Below are positions 9,152-25,056 of a stretch of 64,000 nt of DNA, in pieces. The position numbers and the translations under genes were made by a program. Positions within the stretch are counted from its first letter, which is position 1, and each line of letters opens with the position of its first letter. The notes beneath the pieces are model-generated. The model did no database searches and was not told the origin of the DNA. It was given only the letters and a program-made list of their open reading frames with translations. This stretch comes from Moraxellaceae bacterium (GTDB taxonomy: Bacteria > Pseudomonadota > Gammaproteobacteria > Pseudomonadales > Moraxellaceae), in assembly GCA_030680295.1 (NCBI GenBank), contig JAUXVU010000023.1, positions 620,001 through 684,000 of the forward strand, written 5' to 3'.

Positions 9152-9637
9152 ATGAATAACAATATTACTCGCACGCTAAGCACACTAAGCAAATTACCCA
9201 GCAGCCTTCGTATTCGTGCCATTTCCACCATTTTTGGCACGGTAGTGCCTTTTGTGGGCACTAGCGGTTTGCGTTATGAAAAGCTCAACAACAATGAAGT
9301 GGTTGTCAGCATTCGTAATCGCCGCAAAGTGCAAAACCACATTAAAGGTGTGCACGCCGCGGCCATGGCACTGGTGGCAGAAACGGCCACAGGCTTTGTG
9401 GTTGGCATGAACCTAAGCGATGACAAGCTGCCACTGATTAAATCACTACATGTGGACTATAAACGCCGTGCTGTGGGCGACTTGCGCGCCGTTGCCACCC
9501 TAACTGACGAGCAAGTCGCCATGATTCAGCGCGAACCCAAAGGTGAGGTATTAGTACCTATCACCGTTACTGACGAGTCTGGCCAACAGCCCATAGAGTG
9601 CCAAATGCTGTGGGCCTGGGTCACCAAAACTCGTTAA
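9152..9637 (+). CDS. DUF4442 hotdog-fold protein, thioesterase-like
   Basis: A 161-residue protein with the hotdog-fold pattern of DUF4442: VVSIRNRRKVQNHIKGVHAA provides the central helix and its preceding strand, followed by ALVAETATGFVVGMNL and LHVDYKRRAVGDL. Relatives are thought to act as acyl-CoA or acyl-ACP thioesterases; no substrate can be assigned here. No good ribosome site is visible before the ATG at 9152. It is divergent from the AraC-type regulator and interlocks stop codons with slyX through TTAA. Confidence 0.75.
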   Translation: MNNNITRTLSTLSKLPSSLRIRAISTIFGTVVPFVGTSGLRYEKLNNNEVVVSIRNRRKVQNHIKGVHAAAMALVAETATGFVVGMNLSDDKLPLIKSLHVDYKRRAVGDLRAVATLTDEQVAMIQREPKGEVLVPITVTDESGQQPIECQMLWAWVTKTR

Positions 9638-9837
9638 TAGTGCGGAGGCAGTTCAGGCTCGGTGGATGCATCCACCGAGTTTGGCTGCAAGGTCTTCATT
9701 TGCTGATATAGAAGGCGAATTTCATCCTGCAGCATATCCATTTGCTGTTGCTGCTTAGCCACCGTTTTGTTCAGGGCATCTAACAAGTCATCTTGGAAGG
9801 CCAGCTTTTCTTCAACACTAATTAAGCGATTTTCCAT
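9634..9837 (-). CDS. slyX: SlyX family protein
   Basis: A 67-residue protein, almost entirely a coiled coil (ISVEEKLAFQDDLLDALNKT, then QQQQMDMLQDEIRLLYQQMK), ending with the conserved PPHY. Length and ending match SlyX, a small protein of unknown molecular role. AGGAGA precedes the ATG. The convergent neighbour overlaps it by 4 bases. Confidence 0.9.
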   Translation of the reverse strand: MENRLISVEEKLAFQDDLLDALNKTVAKQQQQMDMLQDEIRLLYQQMKTLQPNSVDASTEPELPPHY

Positions 9838-9957
9838 GATGTTTCTCCTGTCAGTGGTGCAGGGATTCTAGTTTACGTCAAACTTAGCCGTCATCACCAC
9901 CGCGAGAGGGCTAGGTTTTGCTAGAATGCACGCCGATTCATACTTAGAGCTTGCCTG

Positions 9958-11742
9958 ATGGCCTTGTTAACGCTGCGCAATATTACCCTCGCCTTTGGCG
10001 GCCCCAACCTGTTGAGTGGCCTAAATTTTAGTTTAGAGCGACAAGAGCGCGTGTGTTTGATTGGCCGCAATGGCGAAGGCAAGTCCACGCTGTTTAAAGT
10101 GATTAATGGTGAAATCCAGCCGGATCAAGGCGAAGTTGTGCAACAGCAAAGTCTGCGTATGGCTAGCCTGATGCAAAACGTGCCTGAACATTGGGACGGC
10201 TTAGTTGGCGACATTGTGGCAGAAGGCCTGAATCAATTAGGTGCCGGTGAGAACCTACTAGAAGACTGGGAAATTCAAACTCGTGTCTCCACGATTTGTA
10301 GCCGTTTAGAGTTAGATGAATACACGCCGTTTGCCAGCCTGTCCGGTGGCCGTAAGCGTCGTGTATTACTTGCTCGCGCACTGGTCACTCAGCCCGATAT
10401 TTTGTTACTCGACGAACCCACCAACCACTTAGATATTGGCTCCATACAATGGATTGAGCAGTTCTTGCTGAACTGGCATGGCAGCGTCTTATTCATCACC
10501 CACGACCGTGCATTTTTAGCCAATGTTGCCACTCGCATCATTGAGTTAGACCGTGGCAACCTGACTAACTACCCCGGCAACTACGCCACCTATCTTGAGC
10601 GCAAACAAGATATGTTGGCTGCTGAAGCTCAGCAAAGTGCGCTGTTTGATAAACGTTTAGCCGAAGAAGAAGTCTGGATACGCCAAGGCATTAAGGCGCG
10701 CCGCACCCGCAACGAAGGACGTGTTCGTGCACTGGAACAAATGCGTCGTGAGCGCGCCCAGCGCCGCGAGCGCACCGGCCAGGCCCAGCTCAATATTCAT
10801 GATGTCGAGCGCTCAGGAAAACTGGTAATTGAGGCCAAAAATCTACAGCTTTCTTATGATGACAAGCCACTGATTAAAGACTTTAGTGCCGTGGTCATGC
10901 GTGGCGATAAAATTGGTCTAGTGGGCGACAATGGCGTTGGCAAAACTACACTCATTCGTTTGCTGCTGGGTGATACCGAACCTCAGTCAGGCAGCGTTCG
11001 TCATGGCACCCAGTTATCGATTGCCTACTTTGACCAGCTGCGCGCCAAGTTAGACCTTGAAGCCAGCGTGATCGACAACGTGGTCGAAGGTTCGGACTTT
11101 ATTGAGATCAACGGTCAGCGCAAACACGCGCTGTCCTATCTGCAAGACTTCCTGTTTTCACCACAGCGCGCCCGCACACCGGTAAAAGCCTTATCGGGTG
11201 GTGAGCGCAATCGTCTTTTGTTGGCACGACTGTTTTCACGCCCCACTAACCTATTGATTCTGGATGAGCCCACCAACGACCTCGACGTTGAAACACTAGA
11301 GCTTTTAGAAGAGCTGCTAGTGAACTACCAAGGCACTCTTTTGGTCATTAGTCATGACCGTGCGTTTTTGAATTCAGTGGTGACCAGTACTTGGGTGTTT
11401 GAAGGTGAAGGTCAAATTAATGAATATGTCGGTGGTTATGATGATTGGTTGCGCCAACGCCCACAGCCAGTCATTGAGAGCAGCACAAAGGGCAGCGCAG
11501 CAAAAGGTAAAACCACAGTCAAACCACGCAAACTGAGTTACAAAGAACAGCGTGAGCTCGATAACATTCCAGCTGAAATTGATCAGCTTGAAACCGAGCA
11601 AGCTACGCTTCAGGCTGCTTTGGCCGATGGCAGTTTATTTGTACGTGATGCCGCATTAGCGACCGCTCATAGCGAACGTTTAAGCGCTATTGATGAGCGT
11701 TTACTATTTTTGATCGATCGCTGGGCCGCACTTGAGGCTTAG
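9958..11742 (+). CDS. uup: ABC-F family ATPase Uup
   Basis: A 594-residue cytoplasmic protein with two ATP-binding cassettes and no membrane segment. The first has Walker A GRNGEGKS at residues 36-43, signature LSGGRKRR and Walker B ILLLDEPTNHLD. The second has GDNGVGKTT, LSGGERNR and LILDEPTNDLD. A C-terminal coiled-coil arm of about 80 residues (SYKEQRELDNIPAEIDQL) follows and is typical of Uup, which acts on ribosomes or branched DNA and affects transposon excision. The linker between cassettes is charged and helical, as in other ABC-F proteins. It is convergent with the AarF-like kinase, only 3 bases apart. Confidence 0.9.
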   Translation: MALLTLRNITLAFGGPNLLSGLNFSLERQERVCLIGRNGEGKSTLFKVINGEIQPDQGEVVQQQSLRMASLMQNVPEHWDGLVGDIVAEGLNQLGAGENLLEDWEIQTRVSTICSRLELDEYTPFASLSGGRKRRVLLARALVTQPDILLLDEPTNHLDIGSIQWIEQFLLNWHGSVLFITHDRAFLANVATRIIELDRGNLTNYPGNYATYLERKQDMLAAEAQQSALFDKRLAEEEVWIRQGIKARRTRNEGRVRALEQMRRERAQRRERTGQAQLNIHDVERSGKLVIEAKNLQLSYDDKPLIKDFSAVVMRGDKIGLVGDNGVGKTTLIRLLLGDTEPQSGSVRHGTQLSIAYFDQLRAKLDLEASVIDNVVEGSDFIEINGQRKHALSYLQDFLFSPQRARTPVKALSGGERNRLLLARLFSRPTNLLILDEPTNDLDVETLELLEELLVNYQGTLLVISHDRAFLNSVVTSTWVFEGEGQINEYVGGYDDWLRQRPQPVIESSTKGSAAKGKTTVKPRKLSYKEQRELDNIPAEIDQLETEQATLQAALADGSLFVRDAALATAHSERLSAIDERLLFLIDRWAALEA

Positions 11743-11745
11743 GCC

Positions 11746-13413
11746 TTAATCGCTATGCCCACGCTCCGTCCACCATAGCTGGGTCAGCATAAACAACCAG
11801 TAAATTGTGCAACCGATTAAACTGAGCAGCCCCAGCACATGCATACCTAATATGCTGGGCCCATCTAGCTGCAACATCATGCCACTCACCAGAAATAAAC
11901 CCGCCAATAACACTGCGCGCGCCTGCCGGTGACTGGCGCGCTCTAAGCGTCCCACCAGCTTTGACAGCTCCTCTACCTGCATCGGTGCCTGCTGCTGACA
12001 ACCCACTTGCTGCACAGGCATGCTGGATGGATGATAAAGACGCTCTACAGCGTCTAATGCACGTGTTCTTACCGCTCTGGCCAACACCTTAGGGCTATAA
12101 CGATTGGCTAGCGTGCGCCTCAGCAGTGGCATTGCTTCATCCATCAACTGAAAGTTTGGGTCATACAAGCGACCGAAACCTTCTAGGGTCACGCAAGCTT
12201 TTGCCAGTAGCGTTAATTCGCTGGGCAAACGCAGCGAATAGTTACGCAAAATACCCGCCACCTGCATCAGCAGCTGATTCACATCCAGCTCAGCCATGGG
12301 CACACCGTCGTATTGCTCTAGCAGGCTACCCACCTCAACCGTTAGACCCTCACGATTGACATAACGCCCAGCTGACCACTCAACCAATACTTGAGTAACA
12401 GACTCAGGCTCCTGTAAAGCAACACCACGAATCATACGAATAAGCTGATCACGACGAATAGCAGATAAGCGTCCCACCATGCCGTAGTCCAGCATGGCGA
12501 TGCGATTGCCGGGCAAGATCAAGAAATTGCCGGGATGCGGGTCAGCATGAAATAAGCCGTCCTCCAACATCATTTTCCAGACAGCGCGGGCTCCACGCCT
12601 AGCAATTTGTCGCCGATCAATGCCGGCCGCATCCACCGCCTGAATATTTTTTGCCGGCACACCGCGAATATATTCCTGCACATTAAGATCTGTACTGGTC
12701 CATTCCCAGTAAATTTTCGGCACGATCAGCCAGTCCAGTTCGTTTAAGTTTTCGCGCATACGTTCGGCCGCACGCGCCTCAATACTGAAGTCCAACTCAC
12801 GCAACAGTGATGCTTCAAACTCTTGGATCACTTCGATAGGCTGATAACGTCGTAATTCCGGCGATTGCGCTTCGGCCACCTCAGCCAACTTACGCAGCAA
12901 ACGTAAATCAGCGTGAATTTTTTCTTCAATGCCGGGTCGCCTTACTTTCAGCACCACCTCATCACCATCCGGCGTCCTAGCCTTATACACTTGCGCCATA
13001 GACGCCGTCCCGACCGGCTTCTCATCTATGCTATGAAAGCAGTCACTAATCTTTGCACCCAAGCTGCGCTCAAGCTGAGACCTTAACTGACTAAACGGAA
13101 TGGCGGTGGCTTGGTCTTGTAGGTTTTCTAGCTCCGCTATCCACTCAGGCGGCAACAGGTCAACACGGGTAGCTAGAATCTGGCCCAGTTTGACAAAGGT
13201 GGGGCCCATTTCCTCAAGTGCTAAGCGCGCACGCGCCTCACTGGGTAAGCGACGGATATCCGCGGGCAAGTCTTCGCGCAGCCAACGGCGCAACAGACCA
13301 ACACTGCCTTCCATGTTCAACCAACGAACAATGTCGTCAAAGCCATATTTCAGGAGAATATGAAGCAGTTCACGCAAGCGCGCAAATTCACGTGCACTTG
13401 AAAAGAAACTCAT
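11746..13413 (-). CDS. AarF/ABC1-family atypical kinase (UbiB paralogue)
   Basis: A 555-residue ABC1-family protein. It has the family's KLGQILATR (KxGQ) motif, the Ala-rich nucleotide loop GTASMAQVYKA, HADPHPGNF, and AMLDYGMVG at the metal-binding site. Two hydrophobic segments at the C terminus probably anchor it in the inner membrane. The true UbiB of this genome is the gene at 36764, which has DCAIIG instead of DYGMVG, so this copy is a distinct paralogue of unknown role, perhaps in lipid or quinone metabolism. I start at the ATG at 13413 (MSFFSSAREF); an extension of about 20 residues to an ATG at 13470 looks unlike the family. It lies downstream of hemE on the same strand. Confidence 0.82.
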   Translation of the reverse strand: MSFFSSAREFARLRELLHILLKYGFDDIVRWLNMEGSVGLLRRWLREDLPADIRRLPSEARARLALEEMGPTFVKLGQILATRVDLLPPEWIAELENLQDQATAIPFSQLRSQLERSLGAKISDCFHSIDEKPVGTASMAQVYKARTPDGDEVVLKVRRPGIEEKIHADLRLLRKLAEVAEAQSPELRRYQPIEVIQEFEASLLRELDFSIEARAAERMRENLNELDWLIVPKIYWEWTSTDLNVQEYIRGVPAKNIQAVDAAGIDRRQIARRGARAVWKMMLEDGLFHADPHPGNFLILPGNRIAMLDYGMVGRLSAIRRDQLIRMIRGVALQEPESVTQVLVEWSAGRYVNREGLTVEVGSLLEQYDGVPMAELDVNQLLMQVAGILRNYSLRLPSELTLLAKACVTLEGFGRLYDPNFQLMDEAMPLLRRTLANRYSPKVLARAVRTRALDAVERLYHPSSMPVQQVGCQQQAPMQVEELSKLVGRLERASHRQARAVLLAGLFLVSGMMLQLDGPSILGMHVLGLLSLIGCTIYWLFMLTQLWWTERGHSD

Positions 13414-13490
13414 CGGCCGGCATCCATAAAATAATGATACTTGCCGATGAGTGTAGCGGATTGCGCGCATCAAGCACGCTTAGTCATTCG

Positions 13491-14591
13491 TCAACTGGTC
13501 TGGTGATGAATTGCTGACAGCTCAGTAACCGCTTCGATGAAGGCGCCCGCATGCGCTGGATCTACATGCTGCTCAATGCCATGACCTAAGTTAAATACAT
13601 GGCCAGCACCTGCACTTGCACCCAACTCCGGCGTCCACACGGATGCATAACTGGCCAAAATTCGCTTGACCTCTTCACGAATACGTTGCGGCGGGGCATA
13701 CAACATGGCGGGATCCATATTACCTTGCAGTGCCACTCGACCTCCAACACGTTGACGGGCTTGACCTATGTCCGTGGTCCAATCAAGACCTAAGGCATCG
13801 GCACCCACATCGGCCATGGCTTCTAACCACTGACCGCCACCTTTGGTAAATAAAATAACGGGGATACGACGACCCTCATGTTCACGAATCAGACCATTAA
13901 CGATCTGCTGCATATAGGCCAGTGAGAACTCGCGATAAGCAGCATGTGACAGCGCCCCACCCCACGAATCAAAGATCTGCACCGCTTGTGCACCGGCCAG
14001 AATTTGCGCATTTAAGTAGGACGTAACTGACTGCGCCAACTTATCCAACAGGCCATGCAGCACCGCAGGTTGTGTAACCATCAGTGTTTTCGCGGCACGA
14101 AAATCTTTTGATGAGCCGCCTTCCACCATATAAGTCGCCAGTGTCCATGGGCTGCCGGCAAACCCAATCAGTGGTACACGACCATTTAGCGCAGCACGAA
14201 TCGTGCGCACCGCATCCATCACATAACCAAGGTCTTGCTCTGGGTCGGGAATCGGCAAGGCATCAACTTCGGCTTGTGAGCGCACGGTTTTACGGAAGCG
14301 TGGACCTTCACCCGTTTCGAAATACAGGCCTAAACCCATCGCATCTGGAATCGTCAAAATATCGGAAAATAAAATGGCGGCATCTAAGGGATAACGATCA
14401 AGCGGCTGTAGTGTCACTTCACAAGCCAGCTGTGGGTTCATCATTAACTTCATGAAATCACCAGCTTGCGCGCGCGTGGCACGATACTCAGGCAAATAAC
14501 GGCCTGCTTGACGCATCATCCATACAGGAGTGCGGTCAACCGGCTGACGCAATAGCGCTCGCAAAAAGCGATCATTCTTTAGTTCCGACAT
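13491..14591 (-). CDS. hemE: Uroporphyrinogen decarboxylase
   Basis: A 366-residue enzyme of haem synthesis that decarboxylates the four acetate groups of uroporphyrinogen III to give coproporphyrinogen III. The N-terminal block [16 protein letters not shown] contains the conserved Arg residues that hold substrate carboxylates. [15 protein letters not shown] carries the catalytic Asp, and later [16 protein letters not shown] and FNLGHGI are family signatures. The ATG at 14591 (MSELKNDRF) fits the family length; an upstream ATG would add 22 unrelated residues. In Pseudomonas hemE also neighbours gltD. It is divergent from a small lipoprotein gene. Confidence 0.96.
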   Translation of the reverse strand: MSELKNDRFLRALLRQPVDRTPVWMMRQAGRYLPEYRATRAQAGDFMKLMMNPQLACEVTLQPLDRYPLDAAILFSDILTIPDAMGLGLYFETGEGPRFRKTVRSQAEVDALPIPDPEQDLGYVMDAVRTIRAALNGRVPLIGFAGSPWTLATYMVEGGSSKDFRAAKTLMVTQPAVLHGLLDKLAQSVTSYLNAQILAGAQAVQIFDSWGGALSHAAYREFSLAYMQQIVNGLIREHEGRRIPVILFTKGGGQWLEAMADVGADALGLDWTTDIGQARQRVGGRVALQGNMDPAMLYAPPQRIREEVKRILASYASVWTPELGASAGAGHVFNLGHGIEQHVDPAHAGAFIEAVTELSAIHHQTS

Positions 14592-14715
14592 GGATATTTT
14601 TCCCATAAAAATCAGCCGGCATTGTAGCAGGGCAAAGCGGATGTCAGCTTGTTCCATTGCAGCATCGTTACAAACAGTAGATTATCAAATTCGCTTTCCT
14701 AACGCAGAGGCAAAG

Positions 14716-15093
14716 ATGAAACAACTTATTGGTCTATTCGCCATGGTGCTGGTCTTAAGTGGTTGTGCCAGCCGTGAGCGCTATGAAACCGAACTACAAG
14801 GTTATGTTGGCAAGCCGATTTCCGTGGTCATCGACAGCTGGGGCTATCCATCTGGCAGCTTTGAGTCGCCTAATGGAAACTTAGTCTATATCTGGGACAA
14901 ACAGTCGCAATACATCAGCCCACCCACCGTGCAAACATCAGTGTTTGGCGGCCATGGCAGAGGCATTTCAACAGGCGTTGGTTTTGGCTTTGGCGGTTAT
15001 TCACGACAGCTACGCTGCCAAACTTTCTTCGAAGTTGATAAGGCAAAAACCATTTTAACGTGGCGCCTACAGGGCAATGACTGTCGACGTTAG
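14716..15093 (+). CDS. Small outer-membrane lipoprotein of unknown function
   Basis: A 125-residue lipoprotein, MKQLIGLFAMVLVLSGCASR, with lipobox LSGC (Cys17) followed by Ala, which favours outer-membrane sorting. The mature part has GYVGKPISVVIDSWGYPSG and VYIWDKQS, then a glycine-rich loop and two Cys (LRCQTF and GNDCRR) that may pair. This 'DxWGxP' pattern occurs in small lipoproteins of Moraxellaceae and relatives; function unknown. The ATG at 14716 is chosen because it places the signal peptide at the N terminus and is preceded by AGAGG; longer upstream frames lack sense. A terminator follows. Confidence 0.75.
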   Translation: MKQLIGLFAMVLVLSGCASRERYETELQGYVGKPISVVIDSWGYPSGSFESPNGNLVYIWDKQSQYISPPTVQTSVFGGHGRGISTGVGFGFGGYSRQLRCQTFFEVDKAKTILTWRLQGNDCRR

Positions 15094-15130
15094 TAGCGTC
15101 ATTGATAGTTGATGACACTTACGGGTATAA

Positions 15131-15157
15131 AAAAACGAGCCAGTGGCTCGTTTTTTT
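15131..15157. terminator. Bidirectional terminator between lipoprotein gene and gltD
   Basis: ACGAGCC at 15135-15141 pairs with GGCTCGT at 15145-15151 around a 3-base loop. The stem is flanked by an A-run on one side and seven T on the other, so it can end transcription from both directions at this tail-to-tail junction. Confidence 0.9.
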
Positions 15158-15178
15158 ATCGTCAAGCTAAAGGCAGTC

Positions 15179-21095
<5,917 letters not shown>

Positions 21096-21172
21096 CAGGT
21101 ATACCTTAGAAAACAAAGGTTTATCGGCTAACCCCTGCGAGTGATCGCAAAAGGCCACAAAAAGGGACGCGT

Positions 21173-21201
21173 ATAGTAGGTGAAAAGCGTCTTTTGCTCA
21201 A
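21173..21201 (-). promoter_or_regulatory. Putative sigma-70 promoter of gltBD
   Basis: Reading the minus strand, TTGAGC (21201-21196) and TACTAT (21178-21173) are separated by exactly 17 bases, about 80 bases before the gltB start. The spacing and hexamers fit a housekeeping promoter; no transcript data support it. Confidence 0.5.
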
Positions 21202-21225
21202 ATGTTCAATCGATACGGCTGTCCA

Positions 21226-21987
21226 CTAGCGAAATGGTAACGACAGCACGGGTATCGTTCGCTCCTGCGTTTCTGCACCAACTGGCTCAGCTGAAGAGGA
21301 ATCTGCATCTGCTGGCCGAACTTGCTGGACCTCCGTGCCCGGTCGCACAACCTCCACGGCATCTACTTTTGGTACAGCTTGCTTTGGTACATATAACGCT
21401 TGGAGCAAATCCCAACTACGTACCACAGGACGACCCGGCAGGCCCATCAGTGACTCAGCCGCCCCTTGTGCATCAGCAACCGTGGAAAACTCGCCAAACG
21501 TCAAAATATAGCGCTTAGGAGGCTCACTACGAATGCTGGGCACAAGTTCACCATCAACAATCATCGGCACTAAGGGTTCTTCGCGATAGGCTGGATCACG
21601 CACATGGACAAATGCAAAGCGATCACTATCGGTACGTTCGGCCAGCAAATTTTTTATACCATCTTGCGAAGTAAAAACGCCAATTTGCAGGGTATACAGT
21701 ACAGGTGAGCGAGCCAACAACCAGCCACCATCACGAAACTGTGGATGTGGCAACCAGTCAGGGCTGAACGGCGTTGGCTCTGTGCCGCCCAAATCTTTAA
21801 CTAAGTCAGGAAAGCCACCAAAGTCATCATCCAACAAGTTGGATTCGGTCTGCATTAAGCCAACCAATACACGCTCTTTAAAATGCTGGGGTGTTGGCGC
21901 CGACAGTGCCAACAAAATCAGCAGCAATACAAATGCAACCACAAAAATCATGGCCAGCTTCAACTGCATGCGGCGACTTTCAACCAT
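21226..21987 (-). CDS. SPOR-domain membrane protein, DamX-like
   Basis: A 253-residue protein with one membrane segment at about residues 11-28 ([18 protein letters not shown]). Two SPOR-type modules follow, around [20 protein letters not shown] and [20 protein letters not shown], then an acidic tail. SPOR domains bind denuded peptidoglycan at the division septum, so a cell-division role is likely. DamX also follows aroB in E. coli, and Pseudomonas has a SPOR gene here. Its ATG overlaps the aroB stop by 8 bases, indicating coupling. A second SPOR protein is encoded at 31996. Confidence 0.82.
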   Translation of the reverse strand: MVESRRMQLKLAMIFVVAFVLLLILLALSAPTPQHFKERVLVGLMQTESNLLDDDFGGFPDLVKDLGGTEPTPFSPDWLPHPQFRDGGWLLARSPVLYTLQIGVFTSQDGIKNLLAERTDSDRFAFVHVRDPAYREEPLVPMIVDGELVPSIRSEPPKRYILTFGEFSTVADAQGAAESLMGLPGRPVVRSWDLLQALYVPKQAVPKVDAVEVVRPGTEVQQVRPADADSSSAEPVGAETQERTIPVLSLPFR

Positions 21988-23104
21988 TTAATTCGCCCCC
22001 ATTAATATGATGCTGCCCTAAGTTCTCACCCGCATTTAACGTCGCTAACAATTGCTGCTTATCCGTAGAATCAAATACTACTGCTTGACCAAGCGAACGC
22101 AGCAGCACCAAACGCAACTTGCCATCGACATTTTTTTTATCAACGGCCATATGGTGTAAAAAGTTTTCGGCAGACATAACTGGTGGCTGCACAGGCAATG
22201 CAGCACGCTGCAACAGCAACTTTACCCGACTAACATCCGCCTGACTTAACCAACCCTGCCGCCAAGACAAATCCGCTGCCATTAACATTCCCACAGCGAC
22301 TGCTTCACCATGTAGCCAGCTACCATAACCCATCCCGGTTTCGATGGCATGACCAAAGGTGTGACCCAAGTTTAACAAGGCTCGTACATCTAGTTGCTCT
22401 AGCTCATCAGCGGCAACCACCTTGGCTTTATTTTCACAGGAGCGGCGAATAGCTTCAGCCAATAAGGCCGGATCACGCGCCATCAAGCCATCCATATTCG
22501 CTTCCAGCCACGCTAAAAATTCAGCATCTTGGATTAGGCCATACTTAATAACTTCGGCCATCCCCGCTGAAAACTCGCGAGCAGGCAGCGTATTTAATAC
22601 GGCAGTGTCAATCAGTACGGCTAATGGCTGCTTAAAAGCACCAACCATGTTTTTACCCAGCGGGTGATTGATGCCAGTTTTACCACCTACAGATGAATCC
22701 ACTTGTGACAACAACGTGGTTGGTACTTGAATAAAGTCCACACCACGCTGATAACAAGCGGCTGCAAAACCTGTCATATCACCGACCACACCGCCACCAA
22801 GGGCGACTAATGTGGCTCGGCGACCAAAACGTGCACGAAGCAAGACATCAAAAATTTGGTTTAAATGCTGCCAATCTTTAAACGACTCACCATCCGGCAA
22901 AACAACTTCGGCAACGGTGTAACCAGCAGCACGTAATTGATTCAGAAGCCCTTCGGCATACAAAGGCGCAACCGTAGTATTACTGACTAACAGCACTTGT
23001 TTGCCGTTGATGTGCTCACTCAACAAGTCGGCGTTAGCCAACAACGAGTAGCCAATATAAATTGGGTAACTGCGATCCCCTAAGGCAACCTCTAAACGCT
23101 GCAT
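21980..23104 (-). CDS. aroB: 3-dehydroquinate synthase
   Basis: A 374-residue enzyme of the shikimate pathway, turning DAHP into 3-dehydroquinate with transient NAD+ reduction. NAD-binding [11 protein letters not shown] and the metal ligand region [12 protein letters not shown] are visible, along with [19 protein letters not shown], which binds substrate phosphate. The ATG at 23104 ([12 protein letters not shown]) has GGAG upstream and gives normal length; a longer start reaching into aroK is rejected. The gene follows aroK by 16 bases. Confidence 0.96.
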   Translation of the reverse strand: MQRLEVALGDRSYPIYIGYSLLANADLLSEHINGKQVLLVSNTTVAPLYAEGLLNQLRAAGYTVAEVVLPDGESFKDWQHLNQIFDVLLRARFGRRATLVALGGGVVGDMTGFAAACYQRGVDFIQVPTTLLSQVDSSVGGKTGINHPLGKNMVGAFKQPLAVLIDTAVLNTLPAREFSAGMAEVIKYGLIQDAEFLAWLEANMDGLMARDPALLAEAIRRSCENKAKVVAADELEQLDVRALLNLGHTFGHAIETGMGYGSWLHGEAVAVGMLMAADLSWRQGWLSQADVSRVKLLLQRAALPVQPPVMSAENFLHHMAVDKKNVDGKLRLVLLRSLGQAVVFDSTDKQQLLATLNAGENLGQHHINGGELNG

Positions 23105-23120
23105 GTCTACTTTTTCTCCA

Positions 23121-23687
23121 TTAGCGCAGGCCCAATGCCTGCAGCAAATGCCAAGCCACCTCACGAGCACTGGTGCGCTCGGTGGTCATGACATGATGCG
23201 CCACGTCGCGGTAAAGCGGGTCGCGCTGGCGTAACAACTCCGTTAAGCGCGCACGTGGATCATCGGTTTGTAATAACGGACGGTGCTGATCTCGCGCGGT
23301 ACGCTCCAATGAACGCTCCACTGAGGTCTCCAAATAAACTACCGTGCCTCGCTCATGCAAATGACGACGATTAGCCTCACGCAAAACCGCACCACCGCCT
23401 GTGGCCAGAACTATGCCTTCACGCCGCGTTAAAACATCAATAACGGCCTCTTCGCGCTGACGAAAACCAGCCTCGCCTTCGATATCAAATATCCAAGGAA
23501 TATCCGCCCCTGTGCGTGCCTCGATTTCATGATCCGAGTCAATAAACTCCCACTGCAAAATATCCGCCAACTGTCGACCAATTGTGGTTTTTCCAGCGCC
23601 CATCGGCCCAACTAAGAAAATATTCTTAATTGCAGGTTTATCACTCGTCTTGCTCGGTCGATTCCGGCGTTGACGCCATCTCATCAT
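23121..23687 (-). CDS. aroK: Shikimate kinase
   Basis: A 188-residue P-loop kinase phosphorylating shikimate. GPMGAGKT at residues 27-34 is Walker [14 protein letters not shown] carries the shikimate-binding Asp, and [10 protein letters not shown] is the family GGG motif. Upstream of [11 protein letters not shown] there is an unusual leader of about 20 residues rich in Arg (RWRQRRNRP), because the only in-frame ATGs lie inside the end of the secretin gene, a 47-base overlap. GGTGA precedes the double ATG. The order secretin-aroK-aroB is that of Pseudomonas and E. coli. Confidence 0.92.
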   Translation of the reverse strand: MMRWRQRRNRPSKTSDKPAIKNIFLVGPMGAGKTTIGRQLADILQWEFIDSDHEIEARTGADIPWIFDIEGEAGFRQREEAVIDVLTRREGIVLATGGGAVLREANRRHLHERGTVVYLETSVERSLERTARDQHRPLLQTDDPRARLTELLRQRDPLYRDVAHHVMTTERTSAREVAWHLLQALGLR

Positions 23688-24915
23688 TTTTCACCACACG
23701 CGGCGTCACAAAGATCAATAATTCCTGTTTATCACTTCGCTGCACATCACGGCGAAACAGGCGGCCAAGAACTGGGATATTACCTAGAATTGGCACGCGA
23801 CTCACGCTGCGTGAATCCTGTTGACGAAATATTCCGCCCAGAACCAATGTTTGCCCATCGCCAATGGTCACTTTGGTGCTTAATCGGTTGGTATCAATTG
23901 CCCGTGCGCCATTTGGCTGAATTTCACCCGCGTTATCATGACTGAGCTGTAAAGCCATACTGATTTGACCTTCACCGGTTATGGTTGGCACCACCTCCAA
24001 GCTTAACTCCGCATTCACAAAGCGCGTGGTCGTAGCGCCACTTTGTGTGGTTTCTTGGTAGGGAATTTGCTGACCCGATGAAATGCGTGCCTTTTGATGC
24101 TCTGAGGTCATGATACTCGGCCTAGCAATGATTTCAGCCGATCCCTCCGCCGCTAATGCACTCAACTCAGCATCCAGCGTCAAACCAGAGATATTCATCA
24201 CGCCATAACTAAACGTACTGACTTCGCTACCAATAACTGGCAAAGGAGTCGTCATTGCCAATCGATTTTTCAATACTCGCCAACGAAAACCAAACGACAC
24301 ACCATCACCTGCACTAATGGCCGCCAGTCGCGTTTCCACCATGACTTGTCGCACAGGCTGATCTAATTCATGCAAGACTGTGATCAAGCGTTGACGGCGC
24401 TCGTCATTATCAGTCAGCAACAGGGCATTACCACGAACATCGACATCGATCCGTCCCCGCACTCCCAGCCAGCGCTCACCAGAAGACGTTGAAGCTGTGA
24501 GCAACGCTGCCATATCGGCGGCAACTGCATGATGTAAGCTGATTCGTTCAGTGACAACTGGCAAAGTCATTTCTTTGGCGCTTTGTAAGTCGTGTTGACG
24601 CTTCAAAAATGTAGTCATTTCATCTGGCGGCCCCACCCAGACTGACGCCTCCTGTGCTAGTAACACCCATCCCTTACTTGCCGCCAATTCAGACAGCAGG
24701 CGCATCGGGTCTCGTCGTCGCGACTGCACACTAAATCGCCCCTGCACGGCATCAGAAAGCAGCAAGTTAATTCCGGCACGATCTGCCAACTGAAGCAACA
24801 CAGCTCGTGCATCAGCATCTTGAACCGCAACCGACATTGCCTTAGCCGGCACAGACTCCGCCAACGACACTGCTGGACATATAAGGCAAAAACACAGCAG
24901 CCACTCCTTATGCAT
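23641..24915 (-). CDS. Orphan secretin, HofQ/PilQ-like (short form)
   Basis: A 424-residue protein with a signal peptide (MHKEWLLCFCLICPAVSLAE). An STN-like domain follows at about residues 27-95 (RAVLLQLADRAGINLLLSD), then an N1-type domain, and the secretin C domain with VMVETRLAAISA, SGQQIPYQ, LSLEVVPTITGEGQI and VPILGNIPVLGRLFR. It is the outer-membrane pore type used by type IV pili and DNA uptake machines. At this length it is like E. coli HofQ or Haemophilus ComE, lacking the AMIN domains of full PilQ. The partner genes pilM, N, O and P that normally precede it are absent; mrcA starts only 141 bases upstream on the other strand. Confidence 0.85.
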   Translation of the reverse strand: MHKEWLLCFCLICPAVSLAESVPAKAMSVAVQDADARAVLLQLADRAGINLLLSDAVQGRFSVQSRRRDPMRLLSELAASKGWVLLAQEASVWVGPPDEMTTFLKRQHDLQSAKEMTLPVVTERISLHHAVAADMAALLTASTSSGERWLGVRGRIDVDVRGNALLLTDNDERRQRLITVLHELDQPVRQVMVETRLAAISAGDGVSFGFRWRVLKNRLAMTTPLPVIGSEVSTFSYGVMNISGLTLDAELSALAAEGSAEIIARPSIMTSEHQKARISSGQQIPYQETTQSGATTTRFVNAELSLEVVPTITGEGQISMALQLSHDNAGEIQPNGARAIDTNRLSTKVTIGDGQTLVLGGIFRQQDSRSVSRVPILGNIPVLGRLFRRDVQRSDKQELLIFVTPRVVKNDEMASTPESTEQDE

Positions 24916-25056
24916 AAGGCCTCCTTGCCTATTTTTTTGTGCATTTCACCTAGATGTAGCAGCGCCATACCATTAGCGCCAAGCAAGACTCGAAAGCGGC
25001 TCATTTAATGTATAAACTGTGCTTCTGCCGCTCTACCAACCTCAGGCAATACATTC

